Notes under the pieces: generated by a model
Seen by the model: only the letters and a program-made list of their open reading frames with translations
Databases searched by the model: none
Told to the model about the DNA's origin: nothing
Source of the DNA: Flavobacteriaceae bacterium
GTDB taxonomy: Bacteria > Bacteroidota > Bacteroidia > Flavobacteriales > Flavobacteriaceae
Length of the DNA stretch: 19,744 bases
NCBI GenBank assembly: GCA_013042825.1
Contig: JABDPL010000188.1
Location: 1 to 19,744 of the forward strand
Direction of reading: 5' to 3'
Position numbers and translations under genes: made by a program
Shown here: positions 7,674-17,100 of the stretch, in pieces
Position numbering within the stretch: the stretch's first letter is position 1
How the letters are laid out: each line of letters begins with the position of its first letter

Positions 7674-7711
7674 TCAAAACTTATATTTCCACTTCTCAAT
7701 GTAAGTTTTGA
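7674..7711 (+). promoter_or_regulatory. Strong hairpin at the predicted 5' end of the MFS operon leader, holding copy 2 of the 18-bp element
   Basis: TCAAAACTTA (7674-7683) and TAAGTTTTGA (7702-7711) are perfect inverted repeats of 10 bp. The stem continues inward with a G-U pair and three A-U pairs, leaving the 10-nt pyrimidine-rich loop TCCACTTCTC (7688-7697). The 18-bp element TTATATTTCCACTTCTCA (7681-7698), identical to 6410-6427, makes up the upper stem and loop. A second TAAGTTTTG follows at 7712-7720, exactly 10 bp after the first. The structure could act as an RNA leader element or mark a DNA-binding site. Confidence 0.5.
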
Positions 7712-7731
7712 TAAGTTTTGTCGCTTGTCAA

Positions 7732-7757
7732 AATAGTATTAATATAATCGTACTATT
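7732..7757 (+). promoter_or_regulatory. A/T-rich inverted repeat directly before the MFS start codon
   Basis: AATAGTA (7732-7738) and TACTATT (7751-7757) are perfect inverted repeats around a 12-nt spacer, and the second arm touches the ATG at 7758. A second small inverted repeat, TTTTG (7716-7720) with CAAAA (7729-7733), overlaps it, so the two folds would compete. All pairs are A-U rich with one G-C each, so this could be chance in an A/T-rich leader; a role in controlling translation start is only a possibility. Confidence 0.3.
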
Positions 7758-9290
7758 ATGCAAAAGCGTACACTTGGTTTTTGGGAGATCTGGAACATGA
7801 GTTTTGGTTTTCTGGGAATTCAAATGGGTTTCGCCCTACAGAATGCTAACGTCAGTCGAATATTTCAAACCCTCGGTGCTGAAATTGATGATATTCCTAT
7901 ACTTTGGGTTGCAGCTCCAATGACCGGACTGATTGTTCAACCTATAATCGGTTATTTCAGTGACCGAACCTGGCATCCTAAACTCGGACGAAGGCGTCCT
8001 TATTTTCTTGTCGGTGCCATTTTAGCCTCCCTTGCCTTATTTGTCATGCCAAATTCACCTTACCTGTGGTTTGCTGCGGGAATGCTCTGGATTATGGATG
8101 CTTCGATCAATGTGTCTATGGAACCCTTCAGGGCCTTTGTAGGTGATAATCTACCTGATCACCAGCGAACCAAAGGATTTGCCATGCAAAGTTTCTTTAT
8201 TGGGATTGGTGCTTATGTAGCTTCAAAACTTCCTTTAATCCTGACTTATTTCGGAGTGGCCAATACCGCCCCGGAAGGTATTATACCCGATTCAGTGAAA
8301 TTCTCTTTTTACATCGGAGGTGTGGCATTTCTGATTGCGGTACTGTGGACAGTTATTCGGTCGAAGGAATATTCTCCGGAGGAAATGGCTCAATTTGAAG
8401 ATACCGACAAGGACGAATTCGATTTAGGTGAAAGAGATACGGCATGGTATACGAATAACGGAATGAATCATCTCAAGGTAGGAGCGATCGTTTTGATAAT
8501 TGGTATGATAACCTCTTATGCCGTATATCATTTTGATTTGAAAAAAGATCTGTTTGTACTAACAATGGGCTTGATTTCATTATTTGGTATAGCCTTAATC
8601 GTTTCCGGAATCTTACAGCGAAAAGGTTCTGTTGAAAGTGGTTTTGTAACCATTATGAACGATTTTCAGACTATGCCTCAGGTGATGAAGCAATTAGCCT
8701 GGGTACAGTTCTTTTCGTGGTTTGCCTTGTTTTCCATGTGGATTTATATGACGGGGGCAGTAACCGAGCATATCTATAATACAACCGACACCACCTCAGA
8801 GGCCTACAATATGGGCGCCAACCAAGTGGGTGAGATGTTTGCCAATTATAATATCATCGCGGCAGCGGTGGCCTTTTTGCTGCCTGTAATTGCAAAGCGA
8901 ACGAGCAGACGATTCACCCATTTTCTTGCACTTGTTACAGGGGGAATAGGTTTAGCATCAATTTACTTTATAAGTGAACCGACAAAACTGAATCTTGAAA
9001 TTCTTCCTATGCTTGGTGTTGGAATTGCCTGGGCCAGTATTCTCTCAATACCTTATGCTATGTTGTCGGGGGCATTACCTGCTGATAAAATGGGATACTT
9101 TATGGGTGTTTTCAACTTTTTCATTGTAATTCCACAGCTTGTTGCAGCCTCAATTCTTGGTTTTTTAGTTAGTAAATTCTTCAATAGTGAACCGGTTTAC
9201 GCGCTGCTAATAGGAGGTGCCTCCATGGTGGTGGCAGGACTTTTATCATTGCGTGTTAACGATAAGGAAACAGCAGTTGAAAATGGATAA
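7758..9290 (+). CDS. MFS sugar transporter, probable inner-membrane maltose/maltodextrin importer
   Basis: This 510-residue membrane protein of the major facilitator superfamily resembles the sucrose/maltose (SLC45-like or glycoside-cation symporter) branch. The N-terminal part has the family look of FGFLGIQMGFALQNANVSRI (about 17-35). The MFS signature loop between helices 2 and 3 is clear as GYFSDRTWHPKLGRRRPYF (about 65-83), and helix 4 has MDASINVSMEPFRAFVGDNL. About twelve hydrophobic segments can be seen, with a charged central loop (about 205-240, SPEEMAQFEDTDKDEFDLGE) between the two halves. In flavobacterial maltodextrin loci such a transporter sits just before pgmB and the GH65 gene, as here, and would bring maltose or short maltodextrins into the cytoplasm for phosphorolysis. 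Its stop overlaps the pgmB start by 8 bp, so the two are probably translationally coupled. Substrate is inferred from context. Confidence 0.9.
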   Translation: MQKRTLGFWEIWNMSFGFLGIQMGFALQNANVSRIFQTLGAEIDDIPILWVAAPMTGLIVQPIIGYFSDRTWHPKLGRRRPYFLVGAILASLALFVMPNSPYLWFAAGMLWIMDASINVSMEPFRAFVGDNLPDHQRTKGFAMQSFFIGIGAYVASKLPLILTYFGVANTAPEGIIPDSVKFSFYIGGVAFLIAVLWTVIRSKEYSPEEMAQFEDTDKDEFDLGERDTAWYTNNGMNHLKVGAIVLIIGMITSYAVYHFDLKKDLFVLTMGLISLFGIALIVSGILQRKGSVESGFVTIMNDFQTMPQVMKQLAWVQFFSWFALFSMWIYMTGAVTEHIYNTTDTTSEAYNMGANQVGEMFANYNIIAAAVAFLLPVIAKRTSRRFTHFLALVTGGIGLASIYFISEPTKLNLEILPMLGVGIAWASILSIPYAMLSGALPADKMGYFMGVFNFFIVIPQLVAASILGFLVSKFFNSEPVYALLIGGASMVVAGLLSLRVNDKETAVENG

Positions 9291-9960
9291 AATTGGATTT
9301 ATATTCGACCTTGACGGCGTAATTGTCGATACGGCAAAATATCATTTTTTGGCCTGGAAAGACCTGGCCACTAAACTCCGAATAGACTTTGATGAGGCAT
9401 TCAATGAACAACTCAAGGGCGTAAGCCGGGTGCGTTCACTCGAAAAGATCCTCGACAGGGGTGGCGTTAAATTGAGCGATGAAGAATTTCAGGCGTATAT
9501 GGCCGAGAAGAATGAGGACTACCTTGAATATATCGGAAAGATGAGCCCTGATGAAATTCTACCAGGGGTGATCGATATATTGAGCTATTTAAAGTCCAGG
9601 GAAATTCCCTTTGCCTTGGGCTCGGCAAGTAAGAATGCCAGAACGATTCTTGAGCAGGTAGAACTTTCCGATTGGTTCGCTGCTGTTGTTGATGGTACTG
9701 ATGTCACTTTGGCTAAACCTGATCCGGAAGTATTTTTAATCGCGGCTGAAAGACTGGATATCGATCCTAAGGATTGTATAGTCGTTGAAGATTCCATTGC
9801 GGGGATACAAGCTGCCAATACTGCTAAGATGGTTTCAATCGGGATTGGAGATCCCGGATTCCTTCATGAAGCCGATGTGGTTTTTAAAGATTTTACAGAG
9901 ATAAAAAAACAATTCATTGAAGATTTAATTACACATGAATCAGGATTATATAAAACCTAA
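9283..9960 (+). CDS. pgmB: Beta-phosphoglucomutase
   Basis: This 225-residue HAD-family enzyme converts beta-glucose-1-phosphate into glucose-6-phosphate in the cytoplasm, feeding the product of maltose phosphorylase into glycolysis. The start at 9283 gives MDKIGFIFDLDGVIVDT, placing the nucleophile at Asp9 and the acid/base at Asp11, one residue later than in the Lactococcus enzyme (Asp8/Asp10). Other key residues are in place: Lys45 and Arg49 in the cap (LKGVSR), Ser114 (GSASK), Lys145 (KPDPE), and Glu169/Asp170 (VVEDS). These match the classical numbering almost exactly, so the enzyme is probably active. The frame is open further upstream to 9217, but that extension would overlap the transporter by more than 70 bp and precedes a normal N-terminus, so it is rejected. 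It overlaps the transporter stop by 8 bp and the next gene by 26 bp. Confidence 0.95.
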   Translation: MDKIGFIFDLDGVIVDTAKYHFLAWKDLATKLRIDFDEAFNEQLKGVSRVRSLEKILDRGGVKLSDEEFQAYMAEKNEDYLEYIGKMSPDEILPGVIDILSYLKSREIPFALGSASKNARTILEQVELSDWFAAVVDGTDVTLAKPDPEVFLIAAERLDIDPKDCIVVEDSIAGIQAANTAKMVSIGIGDPGFLHEADVVFKDFTEIKKQFIEDLITHESGLYKT

Positions 9961-12244
9961 TAATTGGTCACTAATTGAAGAAGGATTTGAGCCTGATCGG
10001 GTGAAATCCTCTGAGAGCCTTTTCAGCCTCGGAAATGGGGCCATGGGTCAACGTGCAAATTTCGAGGAGCAGTATTCCGGGCCTACTTTCCAGGGCAGTT
10101 ATATAGCCGGAGTTTATTACCCGGATAAAACCCGCGTGGGCTGGTGGAAGAACGGATATCCCGAATATTTTGCCAAGGTATTGAACGCCCCTAACTGGAT
10201 TGGAATTAACATAACCATCGATAACCAACCTCTGGATCTGTTTAAATGTAAGTCTGTTGAGAATTTCAGGAGAGAACTCAATATGAGAGAAGGCTGGTAC
10301 AGACGTACATTTGAAGCCAAACTTAAGAATGATATCAAGATTGCCGTCGAGGTCACAAGGTTCCTGAGTCTTGAACATGATGAGTTGGGCGCAATTGAGT
10401 ATAAGATCACAGCACTTAATTCTGATACCACAATCAATATTCAACCTTACATCGATAGTGGTATAACAAATGAAGACACCAACTGGGATGATAAATTCTG
10501 GGACAGTTTTGACGTCAAGACCGATAATGATGGGGCCTTTATACAGGCACGGACCATGAAAACGCATTTCTACACCTGCACCTTTATGGATGCCGCCCTC
10601 TTTATAGATGGCAAAGCAATCGATGCTAAAGCCAGAGTGAACAGTAGTTCTAACCGTGTTTCCTGCACATTTGATCAGGATGTAAAAATCGGTCAAACCC
10701 TGAGTGTGGTTAAATTTGGTGGCTACACCGTTGACAGGAATCATGATAAATATGAACTCATAGCAGCAGCTAAGGCTGTTCTCAAAAAAGCCTGGGATTT
10801 TGGTTTTGAAGGCCTGCTGGAACTGCAAAAGAAATCCTGGAGGGCTATTTGGGATATGGCCGATATCACTATTGAAGGTGATATTCAAGCACAGCAAGCG
10901 ATCCGTTTTAACATATTCCAGTTAAATCAAACCTATCTGGGTACAGACGCCCGGCTTAACATCGGACCAAAAGGATTTACAGGAGAGAAATATGGAGGAA
11001 GCACCTACTGGGACACCGAAGCGTATTGCATTCCCTTTTATATGGCAACCAAGGATCAGCACGTGGCACGAAACCTATTGGAGTATCGCTATAACCACCT
11101 GGAGAAGGCAATTGAGAATGCTGAAAAACTGGGATTTGCCAATGGGGCCGCTTTATATCCAATGGTAACTATGAATGGTGAAGAATGCCATAACGAATGG
11201 GAGATCACCTTTGAAGAAATACATAGGAATGGCGCAATAGCCTTTGCTATCTATAATTACCATCGCTACACCGGTGATTACAGTTACATTCCTCAGAAAG
11301 GCCTTGAAGTCCTGATCGCTATTGCTCGATTCTGGCAACAACGTGCAACATATTCAGAACAGAAGAAGGAATATGTTATTCTGGGAGTTACCGGTCCGAA
11401 CGAATACGAGAACAACGTAAACAACAATTGGTACACCAATTATATCGCCAGGTGGTGCATTGAATATACCCTTGAGAATATAGCGCGGGTCAAATCGGAA
11501 TTCGATTCCGACTATACGCGTATTATGCATAAAGCCAAGCTCTCTGAAGCTGAGATGAAGAAATGGAAGGCGGTTGCCGACAATATATATTTTCCATATT
11601 CAGAAGAACATCAGGTATACCTGCAGCAGGAGGGCTTTCTCGATAAGGAAATGGTCACGGCAGACCAGCTGGATCCTCAAAAGCGTCCGATAAATCAATA
11701 CTGGTCCTGGGACCGCATCTTGCGATCGCCTTACATTAAACAGGCCGATGTACTTCAAGGCTTATATTTTTTTGAGGATCATTTCTCACAGGAAGAACTC
11801 AAGAGGCATTTCAATTTTTATGAGCCGTATACCGTTCATGAAAGTTCCCTTTCACCCTGCGTTCATTGTGTCCTGGCAGCAAAAATAGGCCGGGTTGATG
11901 AGGCTTATACTTTCTATTTACGAACGTCAAGGTTAGATCTGGATGATTATAATAAGGAGGTTCATGAAGGCTTGCATATCACCAGTATGGCAGGTACCTG
12001 GATGAGCATAGTAGAAGGATTTGGAGGTCTTCGTGTGCGTGACAATACCTTGACTTTTAACCCCTGTATTCCGGGGCAATGGAATTCCTTCTCATTCAAA
12101 ATCAATTTCAGGGGCCAGATTCTGAAGGTTTTGGTATCTCATGCCGATACAAGATTCGAATTAGAGGGTAAAGAATCACTGGAAATGGTTGTAAACGGAA
12201 AGCAGTTGACCATTGAACCCAATAATCTTGTAACCATATCATGA
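9935..12244 (+). CDS. Glycoside hydrolase family 65, probable maltose phosphorylase
   Basis: This 769-residue cytoplasmic enzyme would split maltose with phosphate into glucose and beta-glucose-1-phosphate, the substrate of the preceding pgmB product. The N-terminal beta-sandwich domain (about 10-290; ESLFSLGNGAMGQRANFEE) is followed by a helical catalytic barrel. Diagnostic segments are YPMVTMNGEECHNEWEITF (about 408-426), FEEIHRNGAIAFA, and VTGPNEYENNVNNNWYTNY (485-503). Glu490 in TGPNE matches the general acid (Glu487 of the Lactobacillus brevis maltose phosphorylase). A small C-terminal beta domain ends the protein. No signal peptide is present. The HNEWEITFEEIHRNG segment is of maltose-phosphorylase type; other GH65 specificities (trehalose, kojibiose, nigerose) are less likely in this setting but cannot be excluded. 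The start overlaps pgmB by 26 bp; it is kept because the conserved N-terminus begins there and the next Met is within the conserved GNGAMGQ. Confidence 0.93.
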   Translation: MNQDYIKPNNWSLIEEGFEPDRVKSSESLFSLGNGAMGQRANFEEQYSGPTFQGSYIAGVYYPDKTRVGWWKNGYPEYFAKVLNAPNWIGINITIDNQPLDLFKCKSVENFRRELNMREGWYRRTFEAKLKNDIKIAVEVTRFLSLEHDELGAIEYKITALNSDTTINIQPYIDSGITNEDTNWDDKFWDSFDVKTDNDGAFIQARTMKTHFYTCTFMDAALFIDGKAIDAKARVNSSSNRVSCTFDQDVKIGQTLSVVKFGGYTVDRNHDKYELIAAAKAVLKKAWDFGFEGLLELQKKSWRAIWDMADITIEGDIQAQQAIRFNIFQLNQTYLGTDARLNIGPKGFTGEKYGGSTYWDTEAYCIPFYMATKDQHVARNLLEYRYNHLEKAIENAEKLGFANGAALYPMVTMNGEECHNEWEITFEEIHRNGAIAFAIYNYHRYTGDYSYIPQKGLEVLIAIARFWQQRATYSEQKKEYVILGVTGPNEYENNVNNNWYTNYIARWCIEYTLENIARVKSEFDSDYTRIMHKAKLSEAEMKKWKAVADNIYFPYSEEHQVYLQQEGFLDKEMVTADQLDPQKRPINQYWSWDRILRSPYIKQADVLQGLYFFEDHFSQEELKRHFNFYEPYTVHESSLSPCVHCVLAAKIGRVDEAYTFYLRTSRLDLDDYNKEVHEGLHITSMAGTWMSIVEGFGGLRVRDNTLTFNPCIPGQWNSFSFKINFRGQILKVLVSHADTRFELEGKESLEMVVNGKQLTIEPNNLVTIS

Positions 12245-12245
12245 T

Positions 12246-14186
12246 ATGAAACGATTCATTCAAATTCCCATCGTAATGTCAATTCTCTTGATGTGTTCAT
12301 GCAATGATGAAAAACGAGCAACAGTGTCTGATGTTAATAATATGATATCTAACGAATCCTTAAACAGAGTAGAACCACCCAACTGGTGGGTGGGATTTAA
12401 CAACCCGGACTTGCAGCTGCTGGTGCATGAAACAGGCATTGGCAATGCATCGGTTCATCTGTCTTATCCGGGGATCGAATTGAAAGACGTTCATAAAGCC
12501 AGAAGCGAGAATTATCTGTTTATCGATCTGGAAATCGGTGAATCAACAAAACCCGGGAAATTCGATCTGGTGTTCACATTTGATTCCGGAGAAGAAAAAA
12601 GACATACCTATGAACTTAAGGAACGACTTAAATCCGGAGAGGAGTATGAGGGATTCAACAGCTCAGATGCCATATTCCTGATCACACCCGACCGCTTCGC
12701 GAACGGTGATCCCAATAACGATTCAGTTGAAGGTCTCAAGCAACAGGGGATTGACAGAAGTCATGATTACAAGCGCCACGGCGGCGATATCCGGGGAATT
12801 ATCGATCACCTGGATTATATCGATGAGCTGGGATATACCGCGATCTGGTCATGTCCCGTTCTAATCAATGATATGCCGGAAGGTTCATATCATGGATACG
12901 CCATTACCGATCTCTACAGGATCGATCCTCGTTTTGGTGAATTGGAGGATTATCTGGAGTTGTCTCAAAAAGCCAGGGAAAGAGGTATGAAGCTGATCAT
13001 GGACCAGGTCGCCAATCACTGCGGACTGGAGCACTGGTGGATGAAAGATCTGCCTTTTGACGATTGGGTTAATAACCAGGCCCACTATGAAAGCAATGTC
13101 GAAAACTGGAACTGGGAGGTGACGAAATTCTCTAATCACAGGAGAACTACCAACCAGGATATCTATGCTTCGGAAGTCGATAAACAGGGGATGACCGATG
13201 GTTGGTTTGTCGATGCCATGCCCGACCTGAACCAACGAAATCCATTTATGGCAAAATACCTGACTCAGAACAGTATTTGGTGGATCGAGACCGCCGAACT
13301 TGGCGGGATCAGGCAGGATACCTATCCGTATCCAGACAAGGATTTTATGAGTGGATGGGCCGGGGCCATCATGAATGAGTACCCGAATTTCAATATTGTT
13401 GGAGAAGAATGGAGTTATAATCCACTACTGATAGCTTACTGGCAGGAAGGTTCCAAGAACATGGATGGCTATGATTCAAACCTGAGATCATCAATGGATT
13501 TTGCTATGCAATCAAAAATCGTTCAGGCGCTGACTGAAGAAGAATCCTGGGACAAGGGGCTAGTTAAGATCTATGAAGGCCTTGCAAATGATTTTGCATA
13601 TGCCAGTCCGAAGGACCTGATGATATTCCCTGACAATCACGACATGAGCCGGATCTATACCCAGCTGAAGGAGGACATCGATAATACTAAAATGGCTCTC
13701 GCAACAATTGTCACCCTGCCACGAATACCACAGATTTACTATGGTACCGAGATCCTGATGGATGACAGCGCTAAACCTGGGGATCACGGACTCATACGAA
13801 CTGATTTTCCTGGTGGATGGGCAGGTGATGAGATCAATGCCTTTACAGGGGAAGGATTGACGGAAGCCCAAAAAGACATGCAGCAGTTTGTAAGGACAAT
13901 TCTGAATTACAGAAAATCGTCTCCCGCCATTCATGATGGAAAAACCATACACTTTGCTCCTGATAATGGGACTTACGTATTATGCAGGATTAGCGATGAA
14001 GAGACAGTAGTCCTTATCCTCAATAAGAACGATAAACCGGTAAGCATGGATTTAACTCGCTTTGCCGAGATCGGACTGGAAGGAAAAACCCTTAGGAATA
14101 TTATCACCGGGGAGGACTTTAGTTGGAGTGAAACTATCAATTTTGAAAAAAGAGGCGTCACTCTTTTAACCACAAAACCGGAGTGA
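12246..14186 (+). CDS. GH13 alpha-amylase-family lipoprotein, neopullulanase/cyclomaltodextrinase (SusA-like) type
   Basis: This 646-residue enzyme probably hydrolyses alpha-1,4-linked maltodextrins to maltose or glucose in the periplasm or on the outer membrane. The signal peptide ends in LMCSC (Cys19), a probable lipobox. Residues about 41-125 (PPNWWVGFNNPDLQLLVHE) fit the N-terminal beta domain typical of cyclomaltodextrinase/neopullulanase and SusA. The barrel carries the GH13 regions: IMDQVANH (251-258), GIRQDTYPY with the nucleophile Asp358, IVGEEWS with the acid Glu387, and FPDNHDMSR with Asp466. A C-terminal beta domain ends with GVTLLTTKPE. All three catalytic carboxylates are present. 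The gene starts 1 bp after the GH65 stop and its own stop overlaps the next start by 4 bp, showing tight operon packing. Exact products (neopullulanase, cyclodextrinase or alpha-amylase) cannot be told apart by sequence alone. Confidence 0.92.
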   Translation: MKRFIQIPIVMSILLMCSCNDEKRATVSDVNNMISNESLNRVEPPNWWVGFNNPDLQLLVHETGIGNASVHLSYPGIELKDVHKARSENYLFIDLEIGESTKPGKFDLVFTFDSGEEKRHTYELKERLKSGEEYEGFNSSDAIFLITPDRFANGDPNNDSVEGLKQQGIDRSHDYKRHGGDIRGIIDHLDYIDELGYTAIWSCPVLINDMPEGSYHGYAITDLYRIDPRFGELEDYLELSQKARERGMKLIMDQVANHCGLEHWWMKDLPFDDWVNNQAHYESNVENWNWEVTKFSNHRRTTNQDIYASEVDKQGMTDGWFVDAMPDLNQRNPFMAKYLTQNSIWWIETAELGGIRQDTYPYPDKDFMSGWAGAIMNEYPNFNIVGEEWSYNPLLIAYWQEGSKNMDGYDSNLRSSMDFAMQSKIVQALTEEESWDKGLVKIYEGLANDFAYASPKDLMIFPDNHDMSRIYTQLKEDIDNTKMALATIVTLPRIPQIYYGTEILMDDSAKPGDHGLIRTDFPGGWAGDEINAFTGEGLTEAQKDMQQFVRTILNYRKSSPAIHDGKTIHFAPDNGTYVLCRISDEETVVLILNKNDKPVSMDLTRFAEIGLEGKTLRNIITGEDFSWSETINFEKRGVTLLTTKPE

Positions 14187-17100
14187 AAAAATTGAAAGGT
14201 CTTGTATTAGTTTTTGCTTGTTTTGTTTTTCAATTTACCATTGGTCAGGTCACCTTTGTGATCGATGAGTTGCCTGAAGGTCATGACTATGATCAATCCA
14301 TTTATATCTCCGGTGATTTTGAAGACTGGTCCGGCGGCAAAGAAGACTTTAAATTAAATCAAAACGGCAAAGAATACAGCATAACTCTTCCGAGTGAATA
14401 CTGTAAACTACTGTTTAAATTTACCTTGGGATCCTGGTCTACCGTTGAAGTGAACAGCGACGGAAGTGCCCTTGATAACAGGTCCTTTAATTGCAATACA
14501 GGCGAGGATACCATTAATATTACCATAAAAGGTTGGACTGTACCAGGCAGTACAGAGCCGGTTAAATCTACCGCCCGGGAAAATGTCAAGATTTTAGCCG
14601 AGGCTTTCGAAATGCCTCAACTCAACCGCAAAAGACGAATTTGGGTTTACCTGCCGGCAGATTATGACAAGTCCGATGAACGCTATCCCGTATTATACAT
14701 GCATGACGGTCAAAACCTTTTTGATGAGGCCACAGCCTATGCCGGTGAATGGAATGTTGATGAAATCATGGATCGTATTACCCATGATACCGGTTTTAAG
14801 GCTATTGTGGTTGGTATTGATAACGGAAGTGAACTCAGGTTTAATGAATATGTACCCTGGCCCAATCCGAGAGTGTCAAATGCCGAGGGTCAGGCCTATG
14901 TGAAATTTCTTGTTGAGACTCTTAAACCCCATATCGATAAGAATTTCAGAACAAAGGGCGATTCCGGAAATACAGGGATCATGGGAAGCTCACTTGGTGG
15001 GCTTATTTCGCACTATGCCGCATTGAGTTACCCGGATGTTTTTGGAAAGGCCGGTGTGTTCTCCCCGTCCTTCTGGATAGCCGGCAAGGCCTATGAGTTG
15101 GCCAAGGAAAACAGCAAACTGAATGATATGCGGATGTTTTTCCTTATGGGTGACCGGGAAAGTGAACAAGCTGTTCCCGATATGGATCGCATGATCGATC
15201 TGATGAGAAGTTCCGGATTTACTTCCGAAAACATCAACAGAAAGGTCGTAAAAGGCGGGAAGCATAATGAGAAGTTGTGGCGGGATACCTTTGAGGAATC
15301 TATTCTATGGCTATTCGATATTAAAAAACCAGTGCTTGGTAATTCCAACAGGGTTTTTAAAAGCATTAGTGAAAACGACCTCGGTGCGGAAATCACCGTC
15401 AGTGACGGGAAATATCTGATCGAATTCTATTCTCCCGAAATCGTCGAAACTACTTTTATTCCAAACGGACAGGAATTCAAAGAGGAATCGCATGCCGTCA
15501 TACTGGGAAAACGATCATCGGTCAATAGCGTGCAAAATGGTGCAGAGGCGATCATCATAGATTCCGATGGAATAGACCTGACCATCAATAAAGAACCTTT
15601 TCAAATAGCCTACACTTACAGGGATAGACCGATCCTTTCAGAAAAAAAAGGGTATCACAAAACAGATTATGGGGAAGCAATCCAGTTTAATGTGTCTCAA
15701 ACGGAAGTGCTGTACGGCGGTGGTGAGCGTGCATTGGGGATGGATCGTCGCGGGAATAAACTACAGCTTTATAACAAGGCTCATTATGGCTATGAATATC
15801 GATCGCCTTTAATGAATTTTTCTATGCCGATTGTGATATCCTCGAAGCGGTATATGGTACATTTCGATAATGCGCCCATCGGCTATCTGGACCTCGACAG
15901 CAAAATGGAAAATACGATTACCTATGAGACCATTTCTGGCAGGAAGACCTATCAGGTAATTGCCGGGGATTCCTGGTATGACCTTATCGATAACTATACC
16001 GATCTTACAGGAAAGCAACCGATGCCACCACGATGGGCACTTGGTAATTTTTCCAGCAGATTTGGCTATCATTCCGAAGCAGAAACAAGGGCGACCATTC
16101 AAAAATTCAAGGAAGACGAGATTCCCGTGGATGCCGTTATTCTTGATATCTATTGGTTTGGTAAAGATATTCAGGGACATATGGGGGATTTTGAATTTCT
16201 CAGGGATTCATTTCCGACCCCGAAACGCATGATAAAGGACTTTAGAGACCAGAATATTAAAACTATCCTGATCACAGAGCCCTTTGTACTTACCTCATCA
16301 AAGCGCTGGCAGGAGGCTGTTGATGAGAAAGCCCTTGCCGTGGATTCCACCGGTAATCCTGCTGTGTACGATTTTTACTTCGGAAATACAGGAATTATCG
16401 ATGTTTACAGTGAAACGGGTAAGTCCTGGTTCTGGAATATATACAAGGAAATAGCCGATATGGGCGTAGCAGGTGTTTGGGGCGATCTCGGTGAACCGGA
16501 GGCACATCCGCCTTATGTTATTCATGCCACAGGCACGGCCGACGAAGTGCATAACACCTACGGTCATGATTGGGCCAAACTGGTATATGAAGGTTACAGA
16601 AAAGATTTTCCGGAACAACGTCCGTTCATTTTGATGCGAGCGGGATATTCGGGTTCCCAGCGCTATGGTTTAATTCCCTGGTCCGGTGATGTTAGCCGGT
16701 CCTGGGGAGGCTTGTACCCACAAACTGAAATCGCCTTACAGATGGCGATGCAGGGCATGGGGTATTTCCATTCAGACCTGGGAGGATTTGGTGGAGCCAA
16801 CCTCGACGATGAATTATATACGCGCTGGTTACAATATGGTGTGTTCCTTCCTATTTTCAGACCGCATGCACAGGAGCAGGTCCCTTCTGAACCGGTTTAT
16901 CGGGAGCCTAAAACCAAGGCTCTGGCAAAGAAATCTATCGAATTGCGTTACCGCATGCTTCCTTATAACTACGACCTTGCGTTTAAAAATAACCGCGAAG
17001 GGGTTCCGCTTATGCGACCGCTCTTTTTCGAAGAACCTGAAAACCCTGATCTCCTTACCTATGCCAGTGGATATATGTGGGGTGATTCCTTTTTGGTCAC

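Noticed and set aside
9217..9282. Possible 22-residue N-terminal extension of PgmB
   Set aside because: It would overlap the transporter by over 70 bp, the added residues (MPPWWWQDFYHC...) look like out-of-frame transporter coding, and the ATG at 9283 gives the normal family N-terminus.
9971..10897. Long minus-strand open frame of 308 codons opposite the GH65 gene
   Set aside because: It lies wholly antisense to a well-conserved enzyme gene, has a cysteine- and isoleucine-rich composition without recognisable motifs, and has no signal of its own for expression; it is a shadow of the GH65 reading frame.
14575..15320. Esterase-like domain as a sign of a mis-joined or chimeric gene
   Set aside because: The frame is continuous, the linker between the esterase and GH31 parts has no stop, and composition does not change at the junction, so a real fusion is the simpler reading.
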